This document shows, piece by piece, positions 1 to 5,714 of a DNA stretch of 6,614 nucleotides. The DNA is taken from positions 1-6,614 of the forward strand of contig CATJRT010000118.1 in NCBI GenBank assembly GCA_949742895.1, in the 5' to 3' direction. The translations under genes were made by a program, and so were the position numbers. The notes below the pieces were generated by a model. It saw only the letters and a program-made list of their open reading frames with translations, was not told the origin of the DNA and did not search any database. Source of the DNA: an uncultured Eubacteriales bacterium (GTDB taxonomy: Bacteria > Bacillota_A > Clostridia > Oscillospirales > Oscillospiraceae). Each line of letters begins with the position of its first letter. Within the stretch, counting starts at the first letter, position 1.

Positions 1-117
1 GCCGCACATCAGGACCGCCCCGTCCGGAATGTTTTCGACTCCCACCGCCTTCCAGGGATGGAACAGCCGCATGAATATCCAGATCAGGGGATACAGCACT
101 GCATACGCCTTATTCAT
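1..117 (-). CDS. plsC: 1-acyl-sn-glycerol-3-phosphate acyltransferase (PlsC-like), N-terminal fragment
   Basis: Only the first 39 codons lie in the window; the gene continues past the left edge. The visible protein begins MNKAYAVLYPLIWIFMRLF and has a hydrophobic N-terminal segment (about residues 5-20). It then has VGVENIPDGAVLMCG, the stretch that in PlsC-type lysophosphatidate acyltransferases sits just before the catalytic H(x4)D motif. That motif falls outside the window, so the enzyme class rests on the N-terminal pattern and on position. PlsC enzymes acylate lysophosphatidate at the membrane to make phosphatidate for phospholipid synthesis. The ATG overlaps the end of cmk by 8 bases (ATGAATAA, the TAA being the cmk stop). 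A purine-rich GAGGGGGG lies just upstream as a ribosome binding site, so translational coupling to cmk is likely. The order cmk then plsC is common in Clostridia. A different acyltransferase of the same superfamily remains possible. Confidence 0.77.
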   Translation of the reverse strand, partial: MNKAYAVLYPLIWIFMRLFHPWKAVGVENIPDGAVLMCG

Positions 118-805
118 TATCCGCCCCCCTCACATCCAAACGGCCTTCAATCAACCTGAGCAGCAGTTGAAAGCTCTCCTCCAGCCCCTGACCGGTGGTG
201 TCGGCAAGCACTGCATCGTCTGCCTGGCGCAGCGGCGCGACCTCCCGCTCCATGTCCCGCCGGTCCCGCTCTATCACTTCCTGTAAAACCTGAGCCAAAT
301 CTGCCTGCTGCCCCCGTTCCAGCAGCTCCCGATACCGGCGCCCGGCCCGGTCCTCGGGCTGGGCCGTGAGATAAATCTTCAAATCCGCATGGGGAAGCAC
401 CACCGTTCCGATGTCCCGGCCATCCATAATTACATCATGCTCCCGAGCCAGCCTGCGCTGCATCTCCAGCAGGTAATTCCGCACCGCAGGAACGGGCGAC
501 ACCTTGGAGGCATATCCCGATATCTCGTTTTGACGGATGGCCTCTGTCACGTCCTCTCCATCCAACAGCATATGCTGTAAACCATCCTCACCGTAACGCA
601 TAGCTATAGCCAGAGACCGCAGCAGCTCCGACACGGCGCCTTCATCGGCGGGGTCGATTTCATGGCGGCGGACCGCCAAACCCACTGTACGGTAAATTGC
701 TCCTGTGTCCACATACAGAAAGCCCAACTCCTGAGCCAGCCGCCTTGCCAGCGTGGATTTCCCTGCTCCGGACGGCCCGTCAATGGCAATGCTGCGATAT
801 TTCAT
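110..805 (-). CDS. cmk: (d)CMP kinase / cytidylate kinase
   Basis: This is a complete 231-residue protein, about the usual size for bacterial Cmk. It transfers phosphate from ATP to CMP or dCMP in the cytoplasm, feeding CTP/dCTP pools and recycling CMP released in phospholipid synthesis. Visible motifs are the P-loop GPSGAGKS (residues 10-17), DTG with the following IYR (33-39), the substrate-binding segment SKVSPVPAVR (100-109), DGRDIGT (128-134), the arginine-rich lid RAGRRYRE (153-160) and DRRDMERE (181-188) followed by PL..A.DA..ADTT (191-204). All are typical of the family and none is missing. The ATG is preceded by AGGAAAGGG at a workable distance. It lies 15 bp downstream of the flavoprotein stop, and its own stop is overlapped by plsC, so it is an internal operon gene. 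No promoter of its own was seen. Confidence 0.97.
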   Translation of the reverse strand: MKYRSIAIDGPSGAGKSTLARRLAQELGFLYVDTGAIYRTVGLAVRRHEIDPADEGAVSELLRSLAIAMRYGEDGLQHMLLDGEDVTEAIRQNEISGYASKVSPVPAVRNYLLEMQRRLAREHDVIMDGRDIGTVVLPHADLKIYLTAQPEDRAGRRYRELLERGQQADLAQVLQEVIERDRRDMEREVAPLRQADDAVLADTTGQGLEESFQLLLRLIEGRLDVRGADNE

Positions 806-820
806 GGCAAACGCCCTTTC

Positions 821-2065
821 CTACTGATTTTCTACCCGTTCCGCTGTGGCCAGACCCGCCGCATAGCCGGTAGACCAGGCGATTTGCAGATTGAAGCCTC
901 CGGTATAGCCGTCCACATCCAGCAGTTCTCCCGCAAAATACAGCCCCGCCGCTTTTTTCGACTCCATGGTTTTGGGATTCACCTCGCCCACAGCCACACC
1001 GCCTGCGGTAACCACCGCCTCCTCTACCGGACGGGTGCCGGCAATGGGAATCGCAACGTCCTTTAATACCTCCAACAGCGCCCGTCTTTGCTCCTTACGG
1101 ATGTCGTGAACCTTGGTGCTCGGCGGGATACCTGTACGCTCCACCAGCACAGGAACCATAGACCGGGGAACCAGCCCATCCAGCACATTGCCAAAATCCT
1201 GATTGGTCCGGCACTCAAAATCCCGCAGCAGACGGGCATCCAGCTTCTGTTCATCCAAAGCCGGTTTCAGGTCGATATGTGCGGTATACTGGAACCTGTC
1301 AAACTCCATATGTGCAGAAGCAGACAGCACCAACGGTCCTGACAGGCCAAAATGGGTGAACAACAGCTCACCCTGCTCCTGAAAGACAGTCTTACCCCGC
1401 TGATTCCGAATCCGCAGACACACATTGCGCAGGGACAGACCCTGTAACTGCCTACAGCAGGGATCACCTGACTCCAACGGCACCAGGGACCCACGGATGG
1501 GCACGACAGTATGCCCCGCCATCTCCGCCAGCCGGTAGCCGTCCCCAGTAGAACCGGTGCGGGGATAGGACGCGCCTCCAGTGGCAAGAATAAACGCCCT
1601 ACAGTTCATCACCCTGCCGCTCTCCAGGGAAACGCCGGTAAGCCTCTCCCCCTCCACCGTCAGCCCGGTGACCCGGTCTTGGAGAAGGGTGACACCCTGA
1701 CGGCGCAGTTCGAAAAACAGCGCGTCCACAATGTCGGCGGCTTTATCGGAGCATGGAAATACCCGGTTTCCCCGCTCCGTTTTCAGTGGCACCCCAAGCT
1801 TCTCGAAAAAGGCCATGACCTCCTCCGGCCCAAACCGACTCAGGGCGCTGTACAGGAATTTCCCATTTCGGGGAATGGACGCCATCAGTCCAGTCAAATC
1901 GCAATGATTGGTAACGTTGCAGCGGCCCTTTCCGGTGATATACAGCTTCCGGCCTACTTTTTCGTTCGGCTCCAACAGGAGCACATCCCCCCCTGCCCGT
2001 GCGGCAGTAATGGCAGCCATCATGCCCGCCGCGCCTGCACCTGCCACCACGATTTGGCCGCTCAT
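821..2065 (-). CDS. BaiN/HI0933-family NAD(P)/FAD-dependent oxidoreductase (flavoprotein)
   Basis: This 414-residue protein is full length for the HI0933/YhiN/BaiN flavoprotein family. The N-terminal Rossmann fold has the dinucleotide-binding GAGAAG (residues 9-14) and ends its second strand at E32. Family signatures follow in order: GKGRCNVTN (45-53), ATGGASYPRTGSTGDGY (161-177), GELLFTHFGLSGP (232-244), VTAGGV (352-357), MESK (367-370) and the C-terminal FAD-contacting GLYFAGELLDVDGYTGGFN (374-392). Members are soluble FAD proteins often annotated aminoacetone oxidase family or BaiN. One clostridial member was proposed to act in bile acid 7-dehydroxylation, but most have no proven substrate, so no reaction is assigned. 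The start is supported by GAGGAGAAC upstream. It sits 36 bp after the RpiR-type regulator and 15 bp before cmk, in the same direction. Housekeeping neighbours, and no bai-type genes in view, argue against a specific bile acid role. Confidence 0.93.
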   Translation of the reverse strand: MSGQIVVAGAGAAGMMAAITAARAGGDVLLLEPNEKVGRKLYITGKGRCNVTNHCDLTGLMASIPRNGKFLYSALSRFGPEEVMAFFEKLGVPLKTERGNRVFPCSDKAADIVDALFFELRRQGVTLLQDRVTGLTVEGERLTGVSLESGRVMNCRAFILATGGASYPRTGSTGDGYRLAEMAGHTVVPIRGSLVPLESGDPCCRQLQGLSLRNVCLRIRNQRGKTVFQEQGELLFTHFGLSGPLVLSASAHMEFDRFQYTAHIDLKPALDEQKLDARLLRDFECRTNQDFGNVLDGLVPRSMVPVLVERTGIPPSTKVHDIRKEQRRALLEVLKDVAIPIAGTRPVEEAVVTAGGVAVGEVNPKTMESKKAAGLYFAGELLDVDGYTGGFNLQIAWSTGYAAGLATAERVENQ

Positions 2066-2101
2066 CGGCGTGTTCTCCTCAAAAACAGAAATAATTTCAT
2101 T

Positions 2102-2974
2102 TCACTTTTCCGCATATTCCACCTTTTCATACACCTGATACTCATCCCAAATACGCTCCAACCGTTCAAAAATAGCGGTCACCTCAGCAGATTTCTTCCG
2201 CCCCACCGCCACAATCAGCGCATTGATGATAGAGAGCGGCGCTACCAGAGAGTCCACAAAGGACGCCATATCGCTCTTGGCCAGCAGGCGGTAGCTGGCG
2301 GTGTCGTACAGAGGGGACAACTCGCTGTCGGTAATGGCCACCACCGTGGCTCCCTGGTCCCGGGCAAACTCCATGGCTCGTATCGACCGGGTAGAATACC
2401 GGGGAAAGCTGATACCGATTACCACATCTCCTTCACCCACACGTAGGATTTGCTCGAACATCTCGCTGGCCAGGGTGGTTTGCACCTGGCACACATCGTT
2501 CAGGATCAGCTTAAAATAAAAGGTGAGGAAGTCGGACAGCCCCGCTGCCGAGCGCACTCCAAGGATGTAGACCCGCTTTGCGTCCACAATGGCATCCACA
2601 ATGGCGGAAAAATCCTCCCGGTTCAGCTCAGCCAGAGACATACGCAGCTTTTCGATATCCGACTGTACCACCTTGTCCAGCACATCCTGGGTCCCCAGGC
2701 GGTCATAAGACACTTCAATACGCTGTACAGTGGTGAGCTTGCCCCGAACCATTTCCTGCATGGCCTTCTGCATGGCGGGATAACCATCATACCCCAGCTC
2801 AGCGGCAAAACGCACCACCGTGGATTCGCTGATTTTTACCGTCTGGCCCAGCTTGGCAGCAGTCATAAAAGCCGCTTTGTCGTAATTTTCCAAAATGTAA
2901 CGTCCAATCAGCTTCTGGCCCTTGGAAAAGGTGTCCATCTGACTGCGTATCATAGTAAGAATATCACGGCCCAT
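2102..2974 (-). CDS. MurR/RpiR family transcriptional regulator (HTH + SIS)
   Basis: This 290-residue protein is the usual size for the RpiR family. Residues 1-77 form the HTH_6 domain: a helical start (MIRSQMDTFSKGQKLIGRYI), then AAKLGQTVKISESTVVRFAAELGYDGYPAMQ (39-69), whose SESTVVRFA is the recognition helix. Residues about 120-260 form a SIS sugar-phosphate-binding domain, with VYILGVRSAAGLSDFL (135-150) and GDVVIGISFPRYSTRSIRA (182-200) as its two phosphosugar-binding segments. Such proteins bind DNA as dimers and respond to phosphosugars or related metabolites. The ligand cannot be read from the sequence. The chosen ATG has AGTAGGGG upstream; internal ATGs at codons 8 and 13 lack a good site. 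It heads the operon with the flavoprotein, cmk and plsC, an unusual setting for a family that more often sits next to sugar genes. A promoter and a dyad just upstream suggest autoregulation. Confidence 0.94.
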   Translation of the reverse strand: MGRDILTMIRSQMDTFSKGQKLIGRYILENYDKAAFMTAAKLGQTVKISESTVVRFAAELGYDGYPAMQKAMQEMVRGKLTTVQRIEVSYDRLGTQDVLDKVVQSDIEKLRMSLAELNREDFSAIVDAIVDAKRVYILGVRSAAGLSDFLTFYFKLILNDVCQVQTTLASEMFEQILRVGEGDVVIGISFPRYSTRSIRAMEFARDQGATVVAITDSELSPLYDTASYRLLAKSDMASFVDSLVAPLSIINALIVAVGRKKSAEVTAIFERLERIWDEYQVYEKVEYAEK

Positions 2975-3014
2975 ATTGCAACGCCCCTACTCTCTGTTCA
3001 TCTTTCGCGGCAGC

Positions 3015-3037
3015 TACATCTGTACCTAACAGACGTA
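3015..3037. promoter_or_regulatory. Candidate operator: imperfect dyad at the rpiR promoter
   Basis: On the minus strand the arms TACGTCTGT and ACAGATGTA are separated by TAGGT. Eight of nine positions are complementary, and the ninth would be a G-U pair in RNA. The first arm begins at the last base of the -10 hexamer and runs through the expected transcription start. The first arm would therefore be largely absent from the mRNA, which favours a protein-binding site over an RNA hairpin. Self-binding by the RpiR-type product is a reasonable guess, but the family's operator in this lineage is not known to me. Confidence 0.45.
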
Positions 3038-3065
3038 TCATACCGTTTTATTCTCAAAAAAGCAA
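3037..3065 (-). promoter_or_regulatory. Predicted sigma-A promoter for the rpiR-cmk operon
   Basis: Read on the minus strand, the -35 is TTGCTT (3060-3065), followed by a 17-bp spacer and the -10 TATGAT (3037-3042, five of six consensus bases). The spacer is AT-rich. The -35 is only a half match, but spacing and -10 are good. Transcription would start near 3030, giving a leader of roughly 55 bases before the rpiR ATG. The promoter fills the 98-bp gap behind the MATE gene, so read-through from MATE is also possible. Confidence 0.65.
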
Positions 3066-3073
3066 GTGTTGAT

Positions 3074-4435
3074 TTACGCTTCGTCCTGCATCCGCTCCAG
3101 CGGGCGGTACACCGTAATATACATGGTAAGGAAGCATGCCAGCCCGCCCACGAGCTGGGACGCCGCCTCCGCCGTAAACACCCCGTTCGTCCCCAGCCAA
3201 ACGGGCAGAATGACGGTCAACGGCGCGTTGACAATGGCCTTGCGCAGCAGGGAGAAAAACACCGCCTGCTTTGACCGCCCCAGCCCCACAAATACCCCCT
3301 GCCCCGCTAATTGCAGGGACATAAACAGGAACATGGAAAAATAGATGCGCAGGGCGGGCACACCCGCCGCCAGTATATCCGGATCGCTTTTGAATATGTG
3401 GATCAGCGGCTCCGGGAAAAGCATGGCAAACACCCAAAACAGGGCGGAATAGACCAGCGTTACCCCCACCGTAAACCGGATGGCCTGCCTCACCCGGCCA
3501 TATTCCCTTGCGCCGTAGTTGTAGCCCTCCACCGGCTGGGAGCCGTTGGTCAGCCCCTGCACCGGCATGATGAACACCTCCCGGATGGAGTTGATGATAG
3601 TCATGACGCCCACATACAAATCGCCGCCATAAGCCTGGAGGGTGGCGTTGCACACCACCTGCACCAGGCTGTTGGTCATGTTCACAAAGAAGCCGGACAG
3701 GCCCAGGGAGACGATCTTCCCTGTCCGCACCCGGTCGAGCCGGAGGTTTTCCCGTTTCAGACGCAGGATAGCCCGCTTCCCTGTCAGGAAAATCAACACC
3801 CAGGCGGCAGACAGCCCCTGGGAAAATACAGTGGCCAGAGCTGCTCCCTGCACACCCATGTCAAACACGAAAATCAGCAGCGGGTCCAGGGCGATGTTCA
3901 CCACCGCTCCCAGCAGCACCGTCATCATCCCCACCCGGCCAAAGCCCTGAGCGTTGATGAAGGGATTCATGCCCAAGCTCACCATGACGAACAGGGTGCC
4001 GCACAGGTAAATACTCATATAGCCGTTGGCATAGGGAAATGTGGCCGGGCTGGCCCCAAACAGATAAAGGATCGGCTCCTTCAGCGCCATAAAAAGGGCG
4101 GTGGCCGCTACACCCAGAATGAGCAGCAGCGTGAAGGCATTGCCCATCACCCGTTCAGCCTCCTCATCATTTCCCTGTCCCCGGCTGATAGAGCACAGCG
4201 GTGCACCGCCAGTACCGCACAGGTTGGCGAAGCCCATGAGGATGGACACGATGGGCATTGTTACCCCCAGCCCCGTGAGGGCCAGACTATCGCCCCCCCG
4301 CAGGTGGCCCAGGTAGATGCGGTCCACCACGCTGTAAAGCACGTTGACCAGCTGGGCCGCCGTCATGGGTATGGCCAGCTTCATGATATTCCGGGGGATA
4401 CTCCCCTTTGAAAAGTCGTTGTGCCGTTCTGACAA
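3074..4435 (-). CDS. MATE family efflux transporter
   Basis: With the TTG start chosen here the protein is 453 residues, matching the usual MATE length and a twelve-helix membrane protein. It begins MSERHNDFSKGSIPRNIMKL and runs into AIPMTAAQLVNVLYSVVDRIYLG (21-43), the classic first helix of clostridial MepA-like members. Other family marks are NPFINAQGFGR (157-167), the VVNIALDPLLIF stretch (178-189), and the second-half repeat PVQGLTNGSQPVEGYNYGAR (291-310). MATE proteins export drugs, dyes or metabolites in exchange for Na+ or H+; the substrate here cannot be told. The open frame extends 28 codons further upstream, but that leader lacks a ribosome binding site and would add a polar, cysteine-containing tail unlike the family. 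The gene is divergent from glsA. Downstream, 98 bp separate it from the regulator, with no clear terminator. Confidence 0.93.
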   Translation of the reverse strand: MSERHNDFSKGSIPRNIMKLAIPMTAAQLVNVLYSVVDRIYLGHLRGGDSLALTGLGVTMPIVSILMGFANLCGTGGAPLCSISRGQGNDEEAERVMGNAFTLLLILGVAATALFMALKEPILYLFGASPATFPYANGYMSIYLCGTLFVMVSLGMNPFINAQGFGRVGMMTVLLGAVVNIALDPLLIFVFDMGVQGAALATVFSQGLSAAWVLIFLTGKRAILRLKRENLRLDRVRTGKIVSLGLSGFFVNMTNSLVQVVCNATLQAYGGDLYVGVMTIINSIREVFIMPVQGLTNGSQPVEGYNYGAREYGRVRQAIRFTVGVTLVYSALFWVFAMLFPEPLIHIFKSDPDILAAGVPALRIYFSMFLFMSLQLAGQGVFVGLGRSKQAVFFSLLRKAIVNAPLTVILPVWLGTNGVFTAEAASQLVGGLACFLTMYITVYRPLERMQDEA

Positions 4436-4449
4436 GGCCAGTCCCCCTT
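4433..4449 (-). promoter_or_regulatory. Ribosome binding site and TTG start of the MATE gene
   Basis: On the minus strand AAGGGGGA (4442-4449) lies 6 bases before a TTG codon (4433-4435). The TTG opens directly into the sequence SERHNDFSKGSIPRN, the standard N-terminus of this transporter group. Neither in-frame alternative (TTG at 4519, ATG at 4471) has a comparable site, so this decides the start. Confidence 0.8.
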
Positions 4450-4469
4450 CTCTGGATACGTTGCAAACC

Positions 4470-4475
4470 ATTCTA
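4470..4475 (-). promoter_or_regulatory. Candidate extended -10 for the MATE gene
   Basis: On the minus strand TAGAAT (five of six consensus bases) is preceded by TGA, giving an extended -10 of the TGn type. It lies 34 bases upstream of the TTG start, a sensible distance. The hexamer 17 bp further upstream (TTCCAT) is a poor -35, so the site depends on the extended -10 and is only tentative. Confidence 0.4.
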
Positions 4476-4587
4476 TCACATTGTACCGAAAAATGGAACG
4501 GGGCATTTGGACAAAACAAACTCCGCCTGCTGGAAAAATCCGATGCGGCTCAGCTTGCTCCGCACCCTTCAAAAGAGCCCTGCGGCG

Positions 4588-4616
4588 TTGACAAAACCGG
4601 TTTTGCCTGCTATTTT
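4588..4616 (+). promoter_or_regulatory. Predicted sigma-A promoter for glsA
   Basis: The -35 is a perfect TTGACA (4588-4593). A spacer of exactly 17 bp follows, then TATTTT (4611-4616) as a four-of-six -10. Transcription should start near 4623, leaving a leader of about 30 bases before the ATG. This is the best -35 in the window. The spacer contains a perfect palindrome and the -10 runs into a second inverted repeat, so the promoter is probably regulated. Confidence 0.75.
4592..4605. promoter_or_regulatory. 14-bp perfect palindrome inside the glsA promoter spacer
   Basis: CAAAACCGGTTTTG is a perfect palindrome that starts on the last two bases of the -35 and ends 5 bp before the -10. This is a typical place for a dimeric repressor to block RNA polymerase, or for a MerR-type activator. 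The A-tract/CCGG/T-tract composition could instead act through DNA shape. No regulator can be named. Confidence 0.5.
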
Positions 4617-4638
4617 GGTGATATACATCATCACCAAA
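4614..4638. promoter_or_regulatory. 9-bp perfect inverted repeat over the glsA -10 and transcription start
   Basis: The arms TTTGGTGAT (4614-4622) and ATCACCAAA (4630-4638) are perfectly complementary across a 7-base centre. The left arm covers the second half of the -10. The right arm ends in the first three bases of the ribosome binding site AAAGGAG (4636-4642). The left arm lies before the expected transcription start, so a DNA operator is more likely than an mRNA hairpin. If transcription starts a few bases earlier, a hairpin hiding the ribosome binding site would also be possible. Confidence 0.6.
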
Positions 4639-4652
4639 GGAGCGGAAACGTT

Positions 4653-5570
4653 ATGGAAGAACTGCTGGAACGGCTTCTGGAGGAGTGCCGTCCCTTTTCC
4701 GGACAGGGACAGGTCGCGAACTACATTCCAGAGCTGGCCAAGGCCGATCCGGATGCCCTTGGCATCTACGTCATCGGCAGCGAGGGAAAACACAGCTGGG
4801 CAGGCGACTGCCAGAAATCCTTCACCATTCAGAGCGTGGTCAAGCCCATTCTGCTACTCCAGGCCCTGCTGGACAACGGCGCGGAACCCGTCATGCGCCG
4901 GGTGGGGGTGGAGGCCACAGGAAAGCCCTTCGACGCTATCAACGCAGGGGACCAGTCCCTGGACAGCGGAAATATCAATCCCATGGTCAACATGGGGGCC
5001 ATCGTCATGTGCAGCCTGATCCGGGGCCGCAGCTATGACAAACGTTTCCAGCGCCTGCTGGAGCTGACCCGGCGGCTGGCCGGAGACGGCGAGGTGGAGA
5101 TCGACGAGGCGGTCTATCGCTCGGAAAAAAGCCACGGCAGTAAAAACAGGGCCCTGGCCTATCTGCTCAAATCCCATGGACTGCTGGATGACGGCGTGGA
5201 GGAGGTACTGGACTGTTATTTCCGGGCCTGCTCCATCCAGGTGGACTGCCGGGCGCTGGCCCACATCGGGGCGGTGCTCTCCAACCGGGGGCGGCTTCCT
5301 GTGTCCAACGAGCGCATCTTCCCCGCCGCCCTGTCCCGGTATGTCAACGCCATCCTGATGACTTGCGGGATGTACGACGGCTCAGGGGAATTCGCCCTGC
5401 GGGTAGGTGTGCCGGCCAAGAGCGGCGTGGGCGGCGGCATCATGGCGGTGGTCCCAACCCGCATGGGCATCGGCATATACGGCCCCGCCCTGGACACCAA
5501 GGGAAACAGCGTGGCGGGCATCCGGCTGCTGGAGCGGTTGAGCCGCGAGCTGTATTTGAGCATTTTTTAA
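4653..5570 (+). CDS. glsA: Glutaminase (serine-dependent, beta-lactamase fold)
   Basis: This 305-residue protein matches the 300-310 residues usual for bacterial GlsA. It hydrolyses glutamine to glutamate and ammonia in the cytoplasm. The catalytic S-x-x-K is S61/K64 in FTIQSVVKPI. Other active-site segments are Y24, NPMVNMGAI (109-117), SEKSHGSKNRALAY (157-170, with E158 and N165), Y189 in LDCYFRACSI, CGMYDGSGEFA (238-248, with Y241), AKSGVGGG (255-262) and the C-terminal LDTKGNSVAGI (280-290). All expected active-site residues are present. Odd points are SVVKP instead of the SISK common in E. coli and Bacillus enzymes, and EATGKPFDAI (87-96) where the family usually reads EPSG..FN. The ATG follows AAAGGAG with a 10-base spacer and its own promoter. 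The frame is open back to 4344, but that part overlaps the MATE gene and lacks the family pattern. No terminator was found downstream. Confidence 0.96.
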   Translation: MEELLERLLEECRPFSGQGQVANYIPELAKADPDALGIYVIGSEGKHSWAGDCQKSFTIQSVVKPILLLQALLDNGAEPVMRRVGVEATGKPFDAINAGDQSLDSGNINPMVNMGAIVMCSLIRGRSYDKRFQRLLELTRRLAGDGEVEIDEAVYRSEKSHGSKNRALAYLLKSHGLLDDGVEEVLDCYFRACSIQVDCRALAHIGAVLSNRGRLPVSNERIFPAALSRYVNAILMTCGMYDGSGEFALRVGVPAKSGVGGGIMAVVPTRMGIGIYGPALDTKGNSVAGIRLLERLSRELYLSIF

Positions 5571-5637
5571 CCGGGGCAGGCCGCATCAAAAATACCCGCC
5601 GGATCTGTGAATCTTTTGTAAACAATTCTTGTGAAAA

Positions 5638-5667
5638 ATACTTGAACTGTCTCCATTTCTCGAGTAT
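5638..5667. promoter_or_regulatory. Imperfect dyad spanning the SulP promoter
   Basis: The arms ATACTTGA (5638-5645) and TCGAGTAT (5660-5667) are complementary at seven of eight positions, with a 14-base centre. The left arm includes the first four bases of the -35, the right arm the first three of the -10. The arms are 22 bp apart, about two helical turns, so a dimer could contact one face of the DNA. The match is short enough to be chance. Confidence 0.35.
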
Positions 5668-5670
5668 CAT
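5642..5670 (+). promoter_or_regulatory. Predicted sigma-A promoter for the SulP transporter gene
   Basis: The -35 is TTGAAC (5642-5647, four of six), followed by a 17-bp spacer and TATCAT (5665-5670, five of six). Transcription would begin near 5677, about 37 bases before the ATG. The quality suggests that the transporter is expressed independently of glsA. Confidence 0.68.
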
Positions 5671-5714
5671 GTCAGAGTGTGTCTCAAAGAAGCTGTAAAC
5701 AAGGAGAGAACCTT

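Larger units (their letters stand above)
4436..4652. other. Divergent intergenic region between the MATE gene and glsA
   Basis: This 217-bp non-coding stretch is the longest gap in the window. Its right third holds the glsA promoter with two dyads and a ribosome binding site. Its left quarter holds the MATE ribosome binding site and a weak promoter candidate. The middle (about 4500-4587) shows no convincing gene, hairpin or repeat. Open frames crossing it on either strand only extend or shadow the two flanking genes. Confidence 0.8.
5571..5714. other. Intergenic region between glsA and the SulP gene
   Basis: This 144-bp gap is clearly more AT-rich than the flanking genes from about 5610 onward. 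It contains the SulP promoter, a short leader of about 37 bases and the ribosome binding site AAGGAGAG (5701-5708). The first 40 bases after the glsA stop form only a broken 4-bp GC stem and no T-run follows it, so no intrinsic terminator is called. Partial read-through from glsA into the transporter gene is possible. Confidence 0.75.

Noticed and set aside
1511..2446. A 311-codon plus-strand frame opposite the flavoprotein and regulator genes
   Set aside because: It is an antisense shadow with low-complexity His/Arg/Pro/Gln composition and no recognisable domain. It spans two well-supported genes on the other strand.
3043..3085. Possible intrinsic terminator after the MATE gene: AAGC and GCTT followed by a T-run on the minus strand
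   Set aside because: The stem is only 4 bp with a loop of about 14 bases, and the T-run doubles as part of the rpiR promoter. Too weak to call.
3311..4411. A 366-codon plus-strand frame opposite the MATE gene
   Set aside because: Very rich in His and Gln, the usual antisense product of a hydrophobic membrane protein in GC-rich DNA. No domain and no matching start site.
4614..4638. Reading the glsA inverted repeat as a riboswitch or attenuator hairpin
   Set aside because: The left arm lies upstream of the predicted transcription start, so the mRNA would lack it. The leader of about 30 bases is too short for a known riboswitch class.
4344..4652. A 103-codon N-terminal extension of the glutaminase frame
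   Set aside because: It overlaps the MATE gene on the other strand, crosses the promoter and ribosome binding site of glsA, and has no family pattern. The protein from 4653 is already full length.
5572..5604. Possible terminator hairpin after glsA: CCGG arms
   Set aside because: Only 4 bp pair cleanly before a mismatch, the loop is long and no T-run follows.
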